64,000 nt of DNA from Leptodactylus fallax (taxonomy: Eukaryota > Chordata > Amphibia > Anura > Leptodactylidae). A model generated the notes under the pieces. The model had not been told where the DNA came from. It made no database searches and worked only from the letters and a program-made list of their open reading frames with translations. Shown here in pieces: positions 54,311-63,116 of the stretch. The DNA lies in the NCBI GenBank assembly GCA_947044405.1, contig CAMRHE010000207.1, positions 1,126,001 to 1,190,000 of the forward strand. The letters run 5' to 3'. The first letter of the stretch is position 1. Each line of letters begins with the position of its first letter. The position numbers and the translations under genes were made by a program.

Positions 54311-54552
54311 AGACTACTTTTAAAGAACAGTTTTCACATTCCCATTCACCACTTTGATACAAGAAAGGTTTGTTCACTATGTCACTAACCAGCCCTACAA
54401 GAGTATATAAGTGGTTTAGAAGCGGTTTAATATCTTGGTGAAGTTATAGGTTAACAGCCTGAGGCTGCACTACTGAAAGAGTCTGACATTTCCCCAAAAG
54501 CAGTGGAGTTATACTGTAGAGATACTTTTTTGTGGAACTGGATTACCATCTA
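54311..54552. repeat. second right-arm-like segment
   Basis: TTCACTATGTCACTAACCAG-CCCTACAAGAGTATATAAGT repeats the outer right arm of the preceding element (54250-54290) in direct orientation, so it is a partial duplication or a second element end. Confidence 0.5.
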
Positions 54553-54720
54553 TTAAAGGGGTTTTGTTATTAAAGACACTTATCCCCTATTCATATGGAG
54601 GATGCAGGCGGACTTACAAGTCCCAGGTCTCCTAATCGCTGGGAGTCCCAGCAGTGATCTGACACTTATCCTCTAGCCTGTTGATAGGGGATAAATGTCT
54701 TCAATAGCAAAACTCATTTA
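54553..54720. mobile_element. short TTAA-type hairpin MITE
   Basis: TTAA (54553-54556) with AGGGGTTTTGTTATTAAAGA, then ACACTTATCCCCTAT matched by ATAGGGGATAAATGTCTTC near the right end. The right TTAA has decayed to TTTA. Confidence 0.55.
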
Positions 54721-54868
54721 GACTAAGACCCCAAATTGTGAAAAAGCTGCTTTTTTGGTTGCAAATTTTTTTGAGCCAACCCCAAGAGTTCATTCCTGGC
54801 TTTAGCTCAAAAAACGCAGTAAAATCTGCAACAAAAAGGCAGCTTTTCTACAATATGGGACCTTAACC
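54721..54868. mobile_element. TTA-type MITE, GCCCCAC subfamily, diverged
   Basis: GACTAAGACCCCAAATTGTG and CAATATGGGACCTTAACC, with a direct TTA on both sides (54718-54720, 54869-54871). The arms are as in 20132-20351. Confidence 0.75.
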
Positions 54869-55012
54869 TTAATATGACATTGTGATTTGTAGCCATACAA
54901 GGTGTCTTTCTGTAGCTGTTAGAAGCCACAACTGGAAATGTGACTCCAAATATATGAGCGACCAAGGTAGAAGAGAGATTCAAAATCATATATTTGTGGA
55001 CATCTAACCTTG

Positions 55013-55247
55013 TATATACAGAGAAAAACACAAAACAGAAAACCACCACAACAACATAAAAGGAACAAATCATATCTATTAGTTACATACAAAGACATAA
55101 ATGGATATAAATAACACGGGGGACAGGGAGGATACCACATAAACACATCAAGGAAGGTGGGTAGTACTAGTAAAGGAAGGCTAAACTCACCCGCCATAAT
55201 GGAGTATATAATAACACAATGTGCAAGAGACATGATAAAGTGCAAAG

Positions 55248-55290
<43 letters not shown>

Positions 55291-55565
55291 ATAGGTGGGA
55301 AAGAGCAGGCAAGCAACATATAAGTAAACCCTATACAAACCAACCAAGATGGAAGCTGTATACTCTATTATGGCGGGTGAGTTTAGCCTTCCTCAACTAG
55401 TACTACCCTATACCATCTTCCTTGATGTGTTCTGTTTATGTGGTATCCTCCCTGTCCCCTCGTGTTATATATATCCATTTATGTCTTTATATGTAACTAA
55501 TAAATATGAATTGTTCCTTTTATGTCATTGCCGTGGGTTTCCTTTTTTGTTTTTTGCTATATATG
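55013..55565. repeat. large palindrome with (TA)n at the centre
   Basis: Arms of roughly 195 bp (about 55015-55210 and 55359-55560) are reverse complements. ACATAAAAGGAAC pairs with GTTCCTTTTATGT, and CACCCGCCATAATGGAGTAT with TACTCTATTATGGCGGGTG. A (TA)n microsatellite lies in the loop (55251-55287). There is no coding potential. It is probably a foldback transposon or MITE whose central TA tract expanded. Confidence 0.8.
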
Positions 55566-55641
55566 ACTGGCTCACAGCCTTCTTGTACTTTGCATGTGAT
55601 TAGCCATGTTGTTTTTGGCTTGTATATAGAAAAATAGCCTT

Positions 55642-55821
55642 CTTGACCAGGTGACTCCTCTTATATAGGATGACGACACTTCTCATCTTGACCAGGTGAC
55701 TCCTCTTATATAGGATGACGACACTTCTCATCTTGACCAGGTGACTCCTCTTATATAGGATGTCGACACTTCTCATCTTGAACAGGTGACTGCTCTTATA
55801 TAGGATGACGGCACTTCTCAT
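55642..55821. repeat. 45-bp minisatellite, 4 copies
   Basis: The unit CTTGACCAGGTGACTCCTCT-TATATAGGATGACGACACTT-CTCAT is exactly 45 bp and four copies fill 180 bp with a few substitutions. As 45 is divisible by three, the minus strand shows an open 15-residue peptide repeat (SxxxILYKRSHLVKMRS-like), but no gene context supports it. Confidence 0.9.
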
Positions 55822-56701
55822 AAATATGTGATAATTAAACACTTGGTTATCGTATTGTCTGTTATTGCTGTGATTTGCTGGTTATGATAATGATTTTAAT
55901 AAGTCACTTATAATGTTTCCTGAAAAGTACGCAAACACTATGTAGTTAGTATAGGGAATGTAAGGAGCAATGTCTACTTGAGTCATTTCCTCCTTCTTCA
56001 TTATCTTTATGACTGTAATGCTCTATTGACCATGCAAAGCTCTTCTCCTGCTAATGGTCAAATAACAAACCAGATACCAACACTAGCATTCTTCTAAGGA
56101 GACATCATCGGCCAACTATCAATTCCAAGAAGAAAAAAATAATCAACGGGAAGATACATAGATAGATAGATACATACATACATACCAATAAACCATAACA
56201 TAAGTTGCCACACGATGTACTGTAGCTGCACTCCAGGACGGCTGGGTTCACACGTTCAAGTTTTTGCTTGCAGTTTTTGAAGCCAAAACCAGGTGTGGGT
56301 CAGAAAGAGAGAGAAAATATAGGACAGGTACTACTAATCTTCTAAACCGCATGCAAAACCCTGAACACAGAAACCCAGGGACTTGTCATTATTGTGATTG
56401 TTATTGATTATGGGCTTTCCCTTGCCTGCACTGCAACCTCCAAATCCCTGGGGCAAGTAATGAAGAAAAGCCATGAGTGGCCCTGCCCTGGAGTGCGGCT
56501 ACAGTGCCACATGGTACATCATGTGGCTGTACATAGGAGGTGCAGAGGTAGCAGTCGCTAGCAGCCCTGGACCCCGAGGGGTCCCCAAAGGTCTTTCTGC
56601 CACATAAACTATACCGCTATTCTAAATGGCACAAGGTAGGTAGGGGTAGTTTTTGCATTGTTGTGCAGTAGCCTCATGTTACGCCACTGGATGCACCCTA
56701 A
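55822..56701. other. unclassified; (GATA/CATA)n and a MITE scrap
   Basis: GATAGATAGATACATACATA lies at about 56160-56185. GGCTGGGTTCACACGTTCAA (56241) and TTTTTGAAGCCAAAACCAGG (about 56275) look like the left half of the element at 56702-56831. Confidence 0.45.
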
Positions 56702-56831
56702 GGGTAAAGGCACATGTTCAGGTTTTGTTGACAACATTTTTGAAGCCAAAACCAGATGTGGTTCATAAAGGGTGAATCCACTTTTGACTTCAAAAACTGC
56801 ATCAACAAAACCCCAACATGTGTCCGTACCC
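56702..56831. mobile_element. TTA-type MITE with TAA/TAA duplication
   Basis: GGGTAAAGGCACATGTTCAG and CAACATGTGTCCGTACCC are the ends, with TAA at 56699-56701 and 56832-56834. The arms GTTGACAACATTTTTGAAGC and ACTTCAAAAACTGCATCAAC pair. Confidence 0.8.
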
Positions 56832-56923
56832 TAAAATCACAGATGAAATAAGTAACAACCATTATCTTAGGACACGGGAACCTGTCAAGGGTGGGAGATA
56901 TTAGACAAATGAGCAGTCAGGAT

Positions 56924-58305
56924 TTAAAGGAAGTGTCACCAGAACAGTCCCTATTGTACTAAAAGTACAGTCACATACTCGGGGTTCACATGAATAAAAC
57001 ACTTTTTTCTGCTTCCTGATCAGTGCCTCCATTGCTGAGATATTAGCTTTTTTCTGATATGCTAATGCCGCATCCAGTAGTAGTGGCAATAACTATGTCA
57101 CCAGATAGGCCAAGTGCCTTCATCCGAAGTCCTCCAACACACGTCTTAGGCCGGACACTGACAAGGAGGGCCTGCGTGCTACTGGGTGGTGGTGGTAGAA
57201 GTTCCCCTGGGGCACTTCCAGTTGGAGAGGGGTCCTCTCTTACCCTGAGCCCTGTGGTAGTGTTCAGAAGAGCTCTGATGGTAATCCCAGGAATCGCTCA
57301 GGAGGCAGCGGTGCAGTGAAACAGGATAACTTTACTGTGGCAAACTGTAAAACTGTGAACATGCGCAGCTTCCTGATGGGGGTAGTAGTCTCCCAACTGT
57401 TAGGTTCACCCAGGCTTGGGGATGAGTGATGCCCAGACCAAATGGTAGGTAGGTGCCTTGTTTTCCACTTCATCAACTCTATAACAAGCCTAGCCTCAGC
57501 CAGTAGATGGTCCTAAAGGCTGGCAGCAAGGAAGTCCCTTGGACCTAGATACCTTATGAGGTGGGTCCCAGAATACAGATCCTGGAAAATGGGACTCCTT
57601 CTCACCTCCTGACATGAGATCTGTACAGCAGACAGACTGGTGATCCCTGTCTCAGGGCTGTCTCTGCCAGAGCTTTAGACTGTATATCTCCTCTCCCTCA
57701 GGGGCTAACTAGAACTGCAGAGCATAGTGTCACAATGCCAAGACTCACTGCTAGACTGCTTGCACTAACGGTTCTCTGGAGACTTTTGTCTCCCAAACCC
57801 CTCCCAATGGCCTGTGATTGAACAGGCCTGAACCAAGTGAAGGGGTGACCAACAATAGGGTAAACCAAGGGAAACAATACATAAGGGAAGCTGCAGAACA
57901 TACATACAAAACAAATAACACATACACATAACCAGAGGCACCATAAAATAGCATCATAAACACAAGACAACAACACAAACATAAACACAAGTGCAACAAC
58001 GGCATCAAAGATCTATCTCCCTGCTATGACTGACAGGGCCAGACAGTGTACATGTCAATCATAGCAGGGAGGGAGAGATGGATGGATGGAGGGACTGGCC
58101 TCAGGAAAGCATAGCTCTTTGGTGCAATGAGAGCAGCGGTGACATCCCTTATTGCACCAAACAGCTCATTAGCATATCAGAAAAAAAAACTAATATCTCA
58201 GAAATCGAGGCAGAATGGAAGAAGATGGCCTTGTCTGATAACACATTTTCTTTAGCATGTGAATAGTACTTTGCAGAACATTGCTCTGATAGGGTGCACT
58301 TGGTG
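56924..58305. mobile_element. TTAA-type element split by a 1-kb unclassified insert
   Basis: The left arm (TTAA at 56924, GGAAGTGTCACCAGAACAG, then TGCTGAGATATTAGCTTTTT-TCTGATATGCTAAT) is matched by a right arm (ATTAGCATATCAGAAAAAAA-AACTAATATCTCAG at about 58168, through to CTGATAGGGTGCACTTGGTG). The segment between, about 57064-58075, has no counterpart in the arms and seems to be an insertion. Confidence 0.6.
57064..58075. other. unclassified 1-kb insert
   Basis: Distinct in texture from its flanks. It is richer in GC at the left (CTGGGTGGTGGTGGTAGAAG) and A-rich with many ACA words at the right (57890-58000). ORFs of 70-96 codons have no recognised domain. It could be a solo LTR or a cargo sequence. 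The flank CTCCCTGCTATGACTGACAG and CATGTCAATCATAGCAGGGA (58017-58070) forms a perfect-looking 17-bp hairpin that may be a separate MITE end. Confidence 0.35.
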
Positions 58306-58316
58306 ATAATAATAAT

Positions 58317-58370
58317 AATTTTATTTATATAGCGCCAACATATTCCATCACACTATACATATCAATAGCT
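58317..58370 (-). repeat. SINE/L2 3'-tail fragment
   Basis: AATAATAATAATTTTATTTA followed by TATAGCGCCAACATATTCC is the reverse complement of the 3' end of the tRNA SINEs, with its (ATT)n tail. Confidence 0.65.
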
Positions 58371-58407
58371 GCAAAAATGTACAGTTATGCAATTGCAGTT
58401 GGGAAAT

Positions 58408-58412
58408 AGGAT

Positions 58413-58469
<57 letters not shown>

Positions 58470-58531
58470 TGAGATGGATAGATAGGTATGAGATAGATAG
58501 GTAGATAGATAGGAGATATGAGATAGATGTG

Positions 58532-58592
<61 letters not shown>

Positions 58593-58620
58593 TGAGATAA
58601 ATACATAGATAGATTAGATA
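58408..58620. repeat. (GATA)n microsatellite, left block
   Basis: About 210 bp of GATA repeats with interruptions such as GATATGAGATGGATAG. It directly adjoins the 3' end of the LINE fragment that follows. Confidence 0.95.
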
Positions 58621-59963
58621 GATTTAATCAATGTTTATTGAAAACGTTTTTTTAGTTTAACAGGAAAGAGATAAGGAACATGCAGTCCAAGGACATAAAC
58701 AAAGGCGAATGGCCTTCATAAAAAATAGTAACATAAACCGCATACACTGGTGAAGCAGACACAATCAATATCACATGCACGAGGAAGTAAAAGGAAGGAA
58801 AACCACCATAATGCAGAGGGTAAAATTAACCTGGTATGGTGTGAGGACAAGACACAAGTAACAATAGACTGGGTGAAAACACATAGGGGGTAATAAGAGT
58901 AGGAGGGAAGGGACCTAACCTAGCCGGCTTCCATATGGGGAAGCAAAAGAGTATAGGGTATTCCTACTCAAGAAATGAGGTTGGAAAACTCGGAGGACTC
59001 CTGAAACGCCACCCACGGCCGCCAGAGGGCCTCGAATTTAGAGTAACCTAGAGAGTCCTCCGCTACCAGGGCCTCCATTCTCCAGATGAGGAGAAGCTCC
59101 TGAACAAATTCTACCAAGGTCGGCGCGGCAGTGCTATACCAATACCTGGGGCTAACCGTGTTGGCGGCCGTGAACAAGTGTCGAAAATTTTGCCAGGAAG
59201 AACCAAAAGGAGGGCAATCTGGGGAGAAGGCATGACAGAACGGACACTCACCTTATTGTAGAAGTTAAACACTGCATACCAGAAGGGCCTAATGCCATCA
59301 CATGCCAACCAAATGTGGAAGAGCGTGCCCCTCTCGGGGCCACAGCGCCAACCCTGGGTTAAACCTGTGGAGAAGGTCAGGACAGTGGTACCAGTGAGTC
59401 AGGATTTTGAAATTCTTTTCTAGCGCATGCAGGGCATCGGAAGTTTTTGATCAAACAAGAAGGACCTGTCCCAGTTGGCAGGCGTGTGCCGCGTGAAGAG
59501 ATCGGATTCCCAGGGGCCAGTGTAGGAAGGGCGATCAGGCGTAGCCGCCTTGAGAAGGAGACAGTAAAGGGTAGATAGCGCCCGAGGGGTGGTGTCGGGT
59601 TGGGAGAGGGCGGTTTCTAAGTCAGTCATAGGAGAGGAGAGCAGTGGGGACAGGGAAAATTTCCGGAAAAGGCTGTGAGCTGGCCATATTCCAACCAGGA
59701 CAGATGAAGGGCGGGATGGGAAGCCTGTAACTGGTCCAGGGGGAAAAGAGGCAAAGTCCCGGCAATCTGGTGCAGCCAAACGTCGTCCCTGCTCTTCCAG
59801 CATAGGAAGTTCTCCATGGAGGAACCAGAGGGGAACATGGGGTTATGGAAAAGCGGGCTAAGCAGACCTGGGGCCCGAGCGACACGGTCCCTCGTACACA
59901 TTGTGTCCCAGGTCTTAAGGAACTGTGATGAAAGGAAAGTGTGTTTTATGTGTCTGGGGCGAT
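58621..59963 (-). mobile_element. 5'-truncated L1/Tx1-type LINE in a (GATA)n tract
   Basis: On the minus strand it runs from 59963 to 58621. It has a broken ORF2 C-terminal region and about 350 bp of 3' untranslated sequence ending in AATAAA (58638-58633) a dozen bases before the repeat tract. Instead of a poly(A) tail it runs into (TATC)n (58620-58408). Its 5' edge abuts another (GATA)n block of about 56 bp (59964-60019). The element therefore seems to sit within a GATA microsatellite. Confidence 0.75.
58968..59962 (-). pseudogene. L1/Tx1-type ORF2 protein, C-terminal part, broken
   Basis: Minus-strand fragments in changing frames give, in order: SPLFHNPMFPSGSSMENFLC with WLHQIAGTLPLF (the post-RT region), MTDLETALSQPDTTPRALST with LYCLLLKAATP (the thumb-like region), then CGPERGTLFHIWLACDGIRP-FWYAVFN, corresponding to the CxxxxGTxxHxWxxC region near the L1 C-terminus, and ANTVSPRYWYSTAAPTLVEF-VQELLLIWRMEAL ending at a stop at 58968. 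The endonuclease and catalytic RT are absent because of 5' truncation. Frameshifts make it inactive. Assignment to the L1/Tx1 group rests on remembered family patterns. Confidence 0.7.

Positions 59964-60019
<56 letters not shown>
59964..60019. repeat. (GATA)n microsatellite, right block
   Basis: About 14 GATA units at the 5' side of the LINE fragment, same phase and orientation as the left block. Confidence 0.95.
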
Positions 60020-60021
<2 letters not shown>

Positions 60022-60524
60022 TGAATTAATTGAATTCCCTCTAAAGCCCTGAAAATGGTGCACAATGAGAAAGTGGGATTGCTATGCGGTTGAATGAAGG
60101 TTCACCCTCCAGCAGCACGCTCCATTCTTAAAATTTCTTCTCATAGAAAACCACCAAGAATTGCAACATGTGGAAGTCTTGAGAAATCCACGACGCCTTT
60201 GTCATGTGTGTAGTCACCTTGATTCATTGTCCTTCCTGGCTTGGTTACTGGAGGCATCCTGAGGGGCACACCCATAGGTGCTCTTGCCAATATGCCCTGA
60301 CTATTTAATGACAAAACAATCAGCATTAGTGACATGTGGCAATCTGAGTGAGAACTCACAAGACTAATACCCACTGTTTATTTATTCCATTTGTTGTAAT
60401 GCCTGGACATAATGCACACCATATGTGACGGTCCTTTCCCATGTCCTTTCATGACATATTATACTTAGCTTGGCCTTTGGCATTGTTTTTGATACATTGT
60501 TAGTGAGTTCAAAAGACACATGTC
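60020..60524. other. unclassified non-coding sequence
   Basis: Nothing recognised. Confidence 0.4.
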
Positions 60525-60660
60525 CATCAAATACAGTGTCAGATTTGTTGCAGAAATTTCTGCGTCTGTAAAACAATCCCGTATCAGTCCCATTTTGGCA
60601 GCAATCACGTGAATTTCTGCAAGCCCCATTCAGAAGAAGGAGAGAAATTTCTACAAAAAA
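60525..60660. repeat. GCAGAAATTTCTGC-type MITE
   Basis: GTCAGATTTGTTGCAGAAAT-TTCTGCGTC and GCAATCACGTGAATTTCTGC are shared with 39760-39929. The terminal TTA sites were not found. Confidence 0.45.
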
Positions 60661-61035
60661 TATTCATTATTTACTGTTATACTTGCAAAATCCCAGTTGA
60701 TCCAGAAAATGGTAAAAAAAAAAAATTACCACATAGTGAAAATAATTCCCTCCTTCCTCTACACGATATTTCTTTCTAAGATATTTTCTCGCCACCGGTT
60801 TGATACATTTCATATATTAAAAAAAAAATCTAAATCAGCATCTCTATCATAGTGGTATTATTACAGCAGCCAGTGGATGGGCTCTATGGAGAAGCTATAG
60901 TGGCATTTGAATTATCATGTCTGCCTCTAGGTTTTATCATAAAAGCTTGATCTGCTAACCATAGTAGTCATGATTGTAAGATAAAATTGTGGAATTTTAG
61001 TTTGTGCAATTTTGGGAACCTTCTAATTATGGTTG
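60661..61035. other. unclassified AT-rich sequence
   Basis: Several A runs (60715-60725, 60820-60828). No gene recognised. Confidence 0.4.
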
Positions 61036-61565
61036 AAGAGTAATGGGGCAGTGTCAATTCTGACGAGTCATGGAGGTGGTGCCACTATTCTGAAGAGTCA
61101 TGAGTCATGGGGTGGTGTTGCCATCCTATATAGAGTCAGGGAGGTGGTGCCACTATCCTGAAGATTCCTGGAGGTGGTGCCACTATCCTGAAGAGTACTG
61201 CGGCCTGGTCTTCAAACTTCAATGCAGACTTAAATTGACATTCAAGTGTCTCAGATGCAGGGTTGCTTTTTATTCCCTGGGAATGTGTAGTGTTTTGTTG
61301 CACTGCACAAACCCAGGGAGAGGCGGGTGGATGTCAAAAAAGCCTGCAAGTGAGGGTTTGAAAATTGGACTACATAATTCTTCAGGATAATGACATTGTC
61401 TCATTGACTCTTCAGAATAACGATACTGCCCCATGACTCTTCAGGATAATGACATTGCCCCAATTAATCTTCAGGATCATGATACTTCCCCATAATTCTT
61501 CAGGATAGTGATACTGCCCCTATGACTCCTCAGGATAATGATACCACCCCCATGACTCTTTAGCC
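61036..61565. repeat. two inverted minisatellite arrays
   Basis: The left array (about 61060-61200) has units like GAGTCATGGAGGTGGTGCCA-CTATCCTGAA. The right array (about 61375-61560) has units like GACTCTTCAGGATAATGACA-TTGCCCCAT (29-30 bp). The right unit is broadly the reverse complement of the left (CTGAAGAGTCATG / CATGACTCTTCAG). About 170 bp of non-repeated sequence lies between. The left end GGTTGAAGAGTAATGGGGCA and right end CATGACTCTTTAGCCATAAT suggest a palindromic transposon whose arms each expanded as minisatellites. Confidence 0.75.
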
Positions 61566-62082
61566 ATAATTAGCATAATTAGCATACAGTGTGCTCTATA
61601 TAAAATTAAGTGGAATAACATGCTAGGGGTGTTTTGAGCCTCATAGCCAATGACAGCTTTCCTTTAGGATTCAAGTACAACCAGCATGAGGCAAGATAAA
61701 CAGGAAATGTACCCATAAGGACTTATCGCACCAATTTTGAGTATCTCCTGTGTGTCAAATATATAGAAAACCCCAATGATCAATCAAAACACAGAAGTAA
61801 TAAAACATATCCTGTACATCTTTACTAAAGCTTCATAAAATACATGAATATTACTTATGTAAATAGACAGAAGGTAAAAGATCACCCACAATATGCTCAA
61901 TTCCTGAGTGTATCTTTAGTCATATTCATATAGTATACATATAATGGGCGATCTGCTCCAAATATACCTATAACAATCTACCCATGACCCAAATTATACC
62001 CCAAATATGCAACACTTTGCAACCCAGTGTTTACCAGGTCAATGGTGTCCACAAAAAGGGGGAAGTAAAAAAATAATTATAC
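61566..62082. other. unclassified non-coding sequence
   Basis: TTAGCCATAATTAGCATAATTAGC is a short direct duplication at 61560. Nothing else. Confidence 0.4.
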
Positions 62083-62152
62083 AGGCCGCGGTGGGAAGGA
62101 AGACACATTCTGACACGCGTTTCGCCACCGGCTTTGCCAAGGGAATACAAGC
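62083..62152 (-). repeat. CGAAACGCG-motif repeat fragment
   Basis: GACACGCGTTTCGCCACCGG in reverse complement reads CCGGTGGCGAAACGCGTGTC, the motif family also seen at about 3115-3140. Confidence 0.4.
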
Positions 62153-62400
62153 TGTGTGGTAATGCAGCTCAGTTCTTTTCAAGTAAATGTGGCTGAACTG
62201 CAATACTGGATACAGCCAACGGGAAAGAGTGGCGCTGTTTCTGAAAACCAAATGCAGAATTTTTTTCTAATGAGATCACTGCCCACAACCCCATTGCTTT
62301 CAATGACTGTAAACAAAGACCCTAAAAATATACATGACAATAATTCCTTTTTGTGAAGCAGAAGACTAGTCTGTAAAGACTCATTGGTCACCTCGCAAAT
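62153..62400. repeat. GTTGTCC-family MITE fragment
   Basis: AATGCAGCTCAGTTCTTTTC, GTGGCTGAACTGCAATACTG and AGTGGCGCTGTTTCTG match the core of the MITE at 27015-27250 in partial form. Confidence 0.45.
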
Positions 62401-63116
62401 TGATATGCTGCTTAGCTAAGGAAAGGGTCAAGCCAAGAAATTGCTGATAAGTAGGTTACACAATTATTATCACTAAGTAGGGATTTATGTTGGAATGCTA
62501 TAGAGGATCGATTCTGTGTATTGAGGGTCTTTTGCCCTATGACCCCCCCTTTAAACAGAAGAGTTAAATAGTTCCCTATGAATATGAGAGTAAATCATTG
62601 ATCAAGCTAGTAGTTATCCAATGTATGACTACTCTTCTATCATCCTACAGTATGTTATATGGAGAACTGCCCCCATCATTTCTGGGATGACTCTTATCGG
62701 CTCTGAAAAGATTCACCAAAGTAAATAGAATAAAAAACATTTATTTTCTTGAAGGCAGGAAGAATATTGCAATATCAAAAACACTGGGCAAAGTTATAAA
62801 AAAGTGTTTTTGGTATAAAACTTGTCTTTGAAAATGTGACATTTTGTCATTTGTGCACAAAAGTTATAAAATGTGTCAATTTTGAGCCTTATATGACACA
62901 AGCTAAAATACAGTAAAGGATCTTTTCAGATGTAATCTTTTTACTGTAGGGACCATTAAAATCTGTCAGTCCAATATTCGGACAAGATACACCTTATACA
63001 GATCCAGTAGTCCAGTGATCCAGACGTATGAACCTATTAGTTGCCATATTCTCTTATATGGTTATCTATACATGTGGACAAACTGAACATGCATCGGTTG
63101 CTCTGTTGCTCATGTA
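62401..63116. other. unclassified non-coding sequence
   Basis: Nothing recognised. It contains CATTTTGTCATTTGTGCACA and several A/T-rich runs. Confidence 0.4.

Noticed and set aside
54919..55347. 142-codon minus-strand ORF with poly-(Tyr-Ile)
   Set aside because: It is the (TA)n centre and left arm of a large palindrome.
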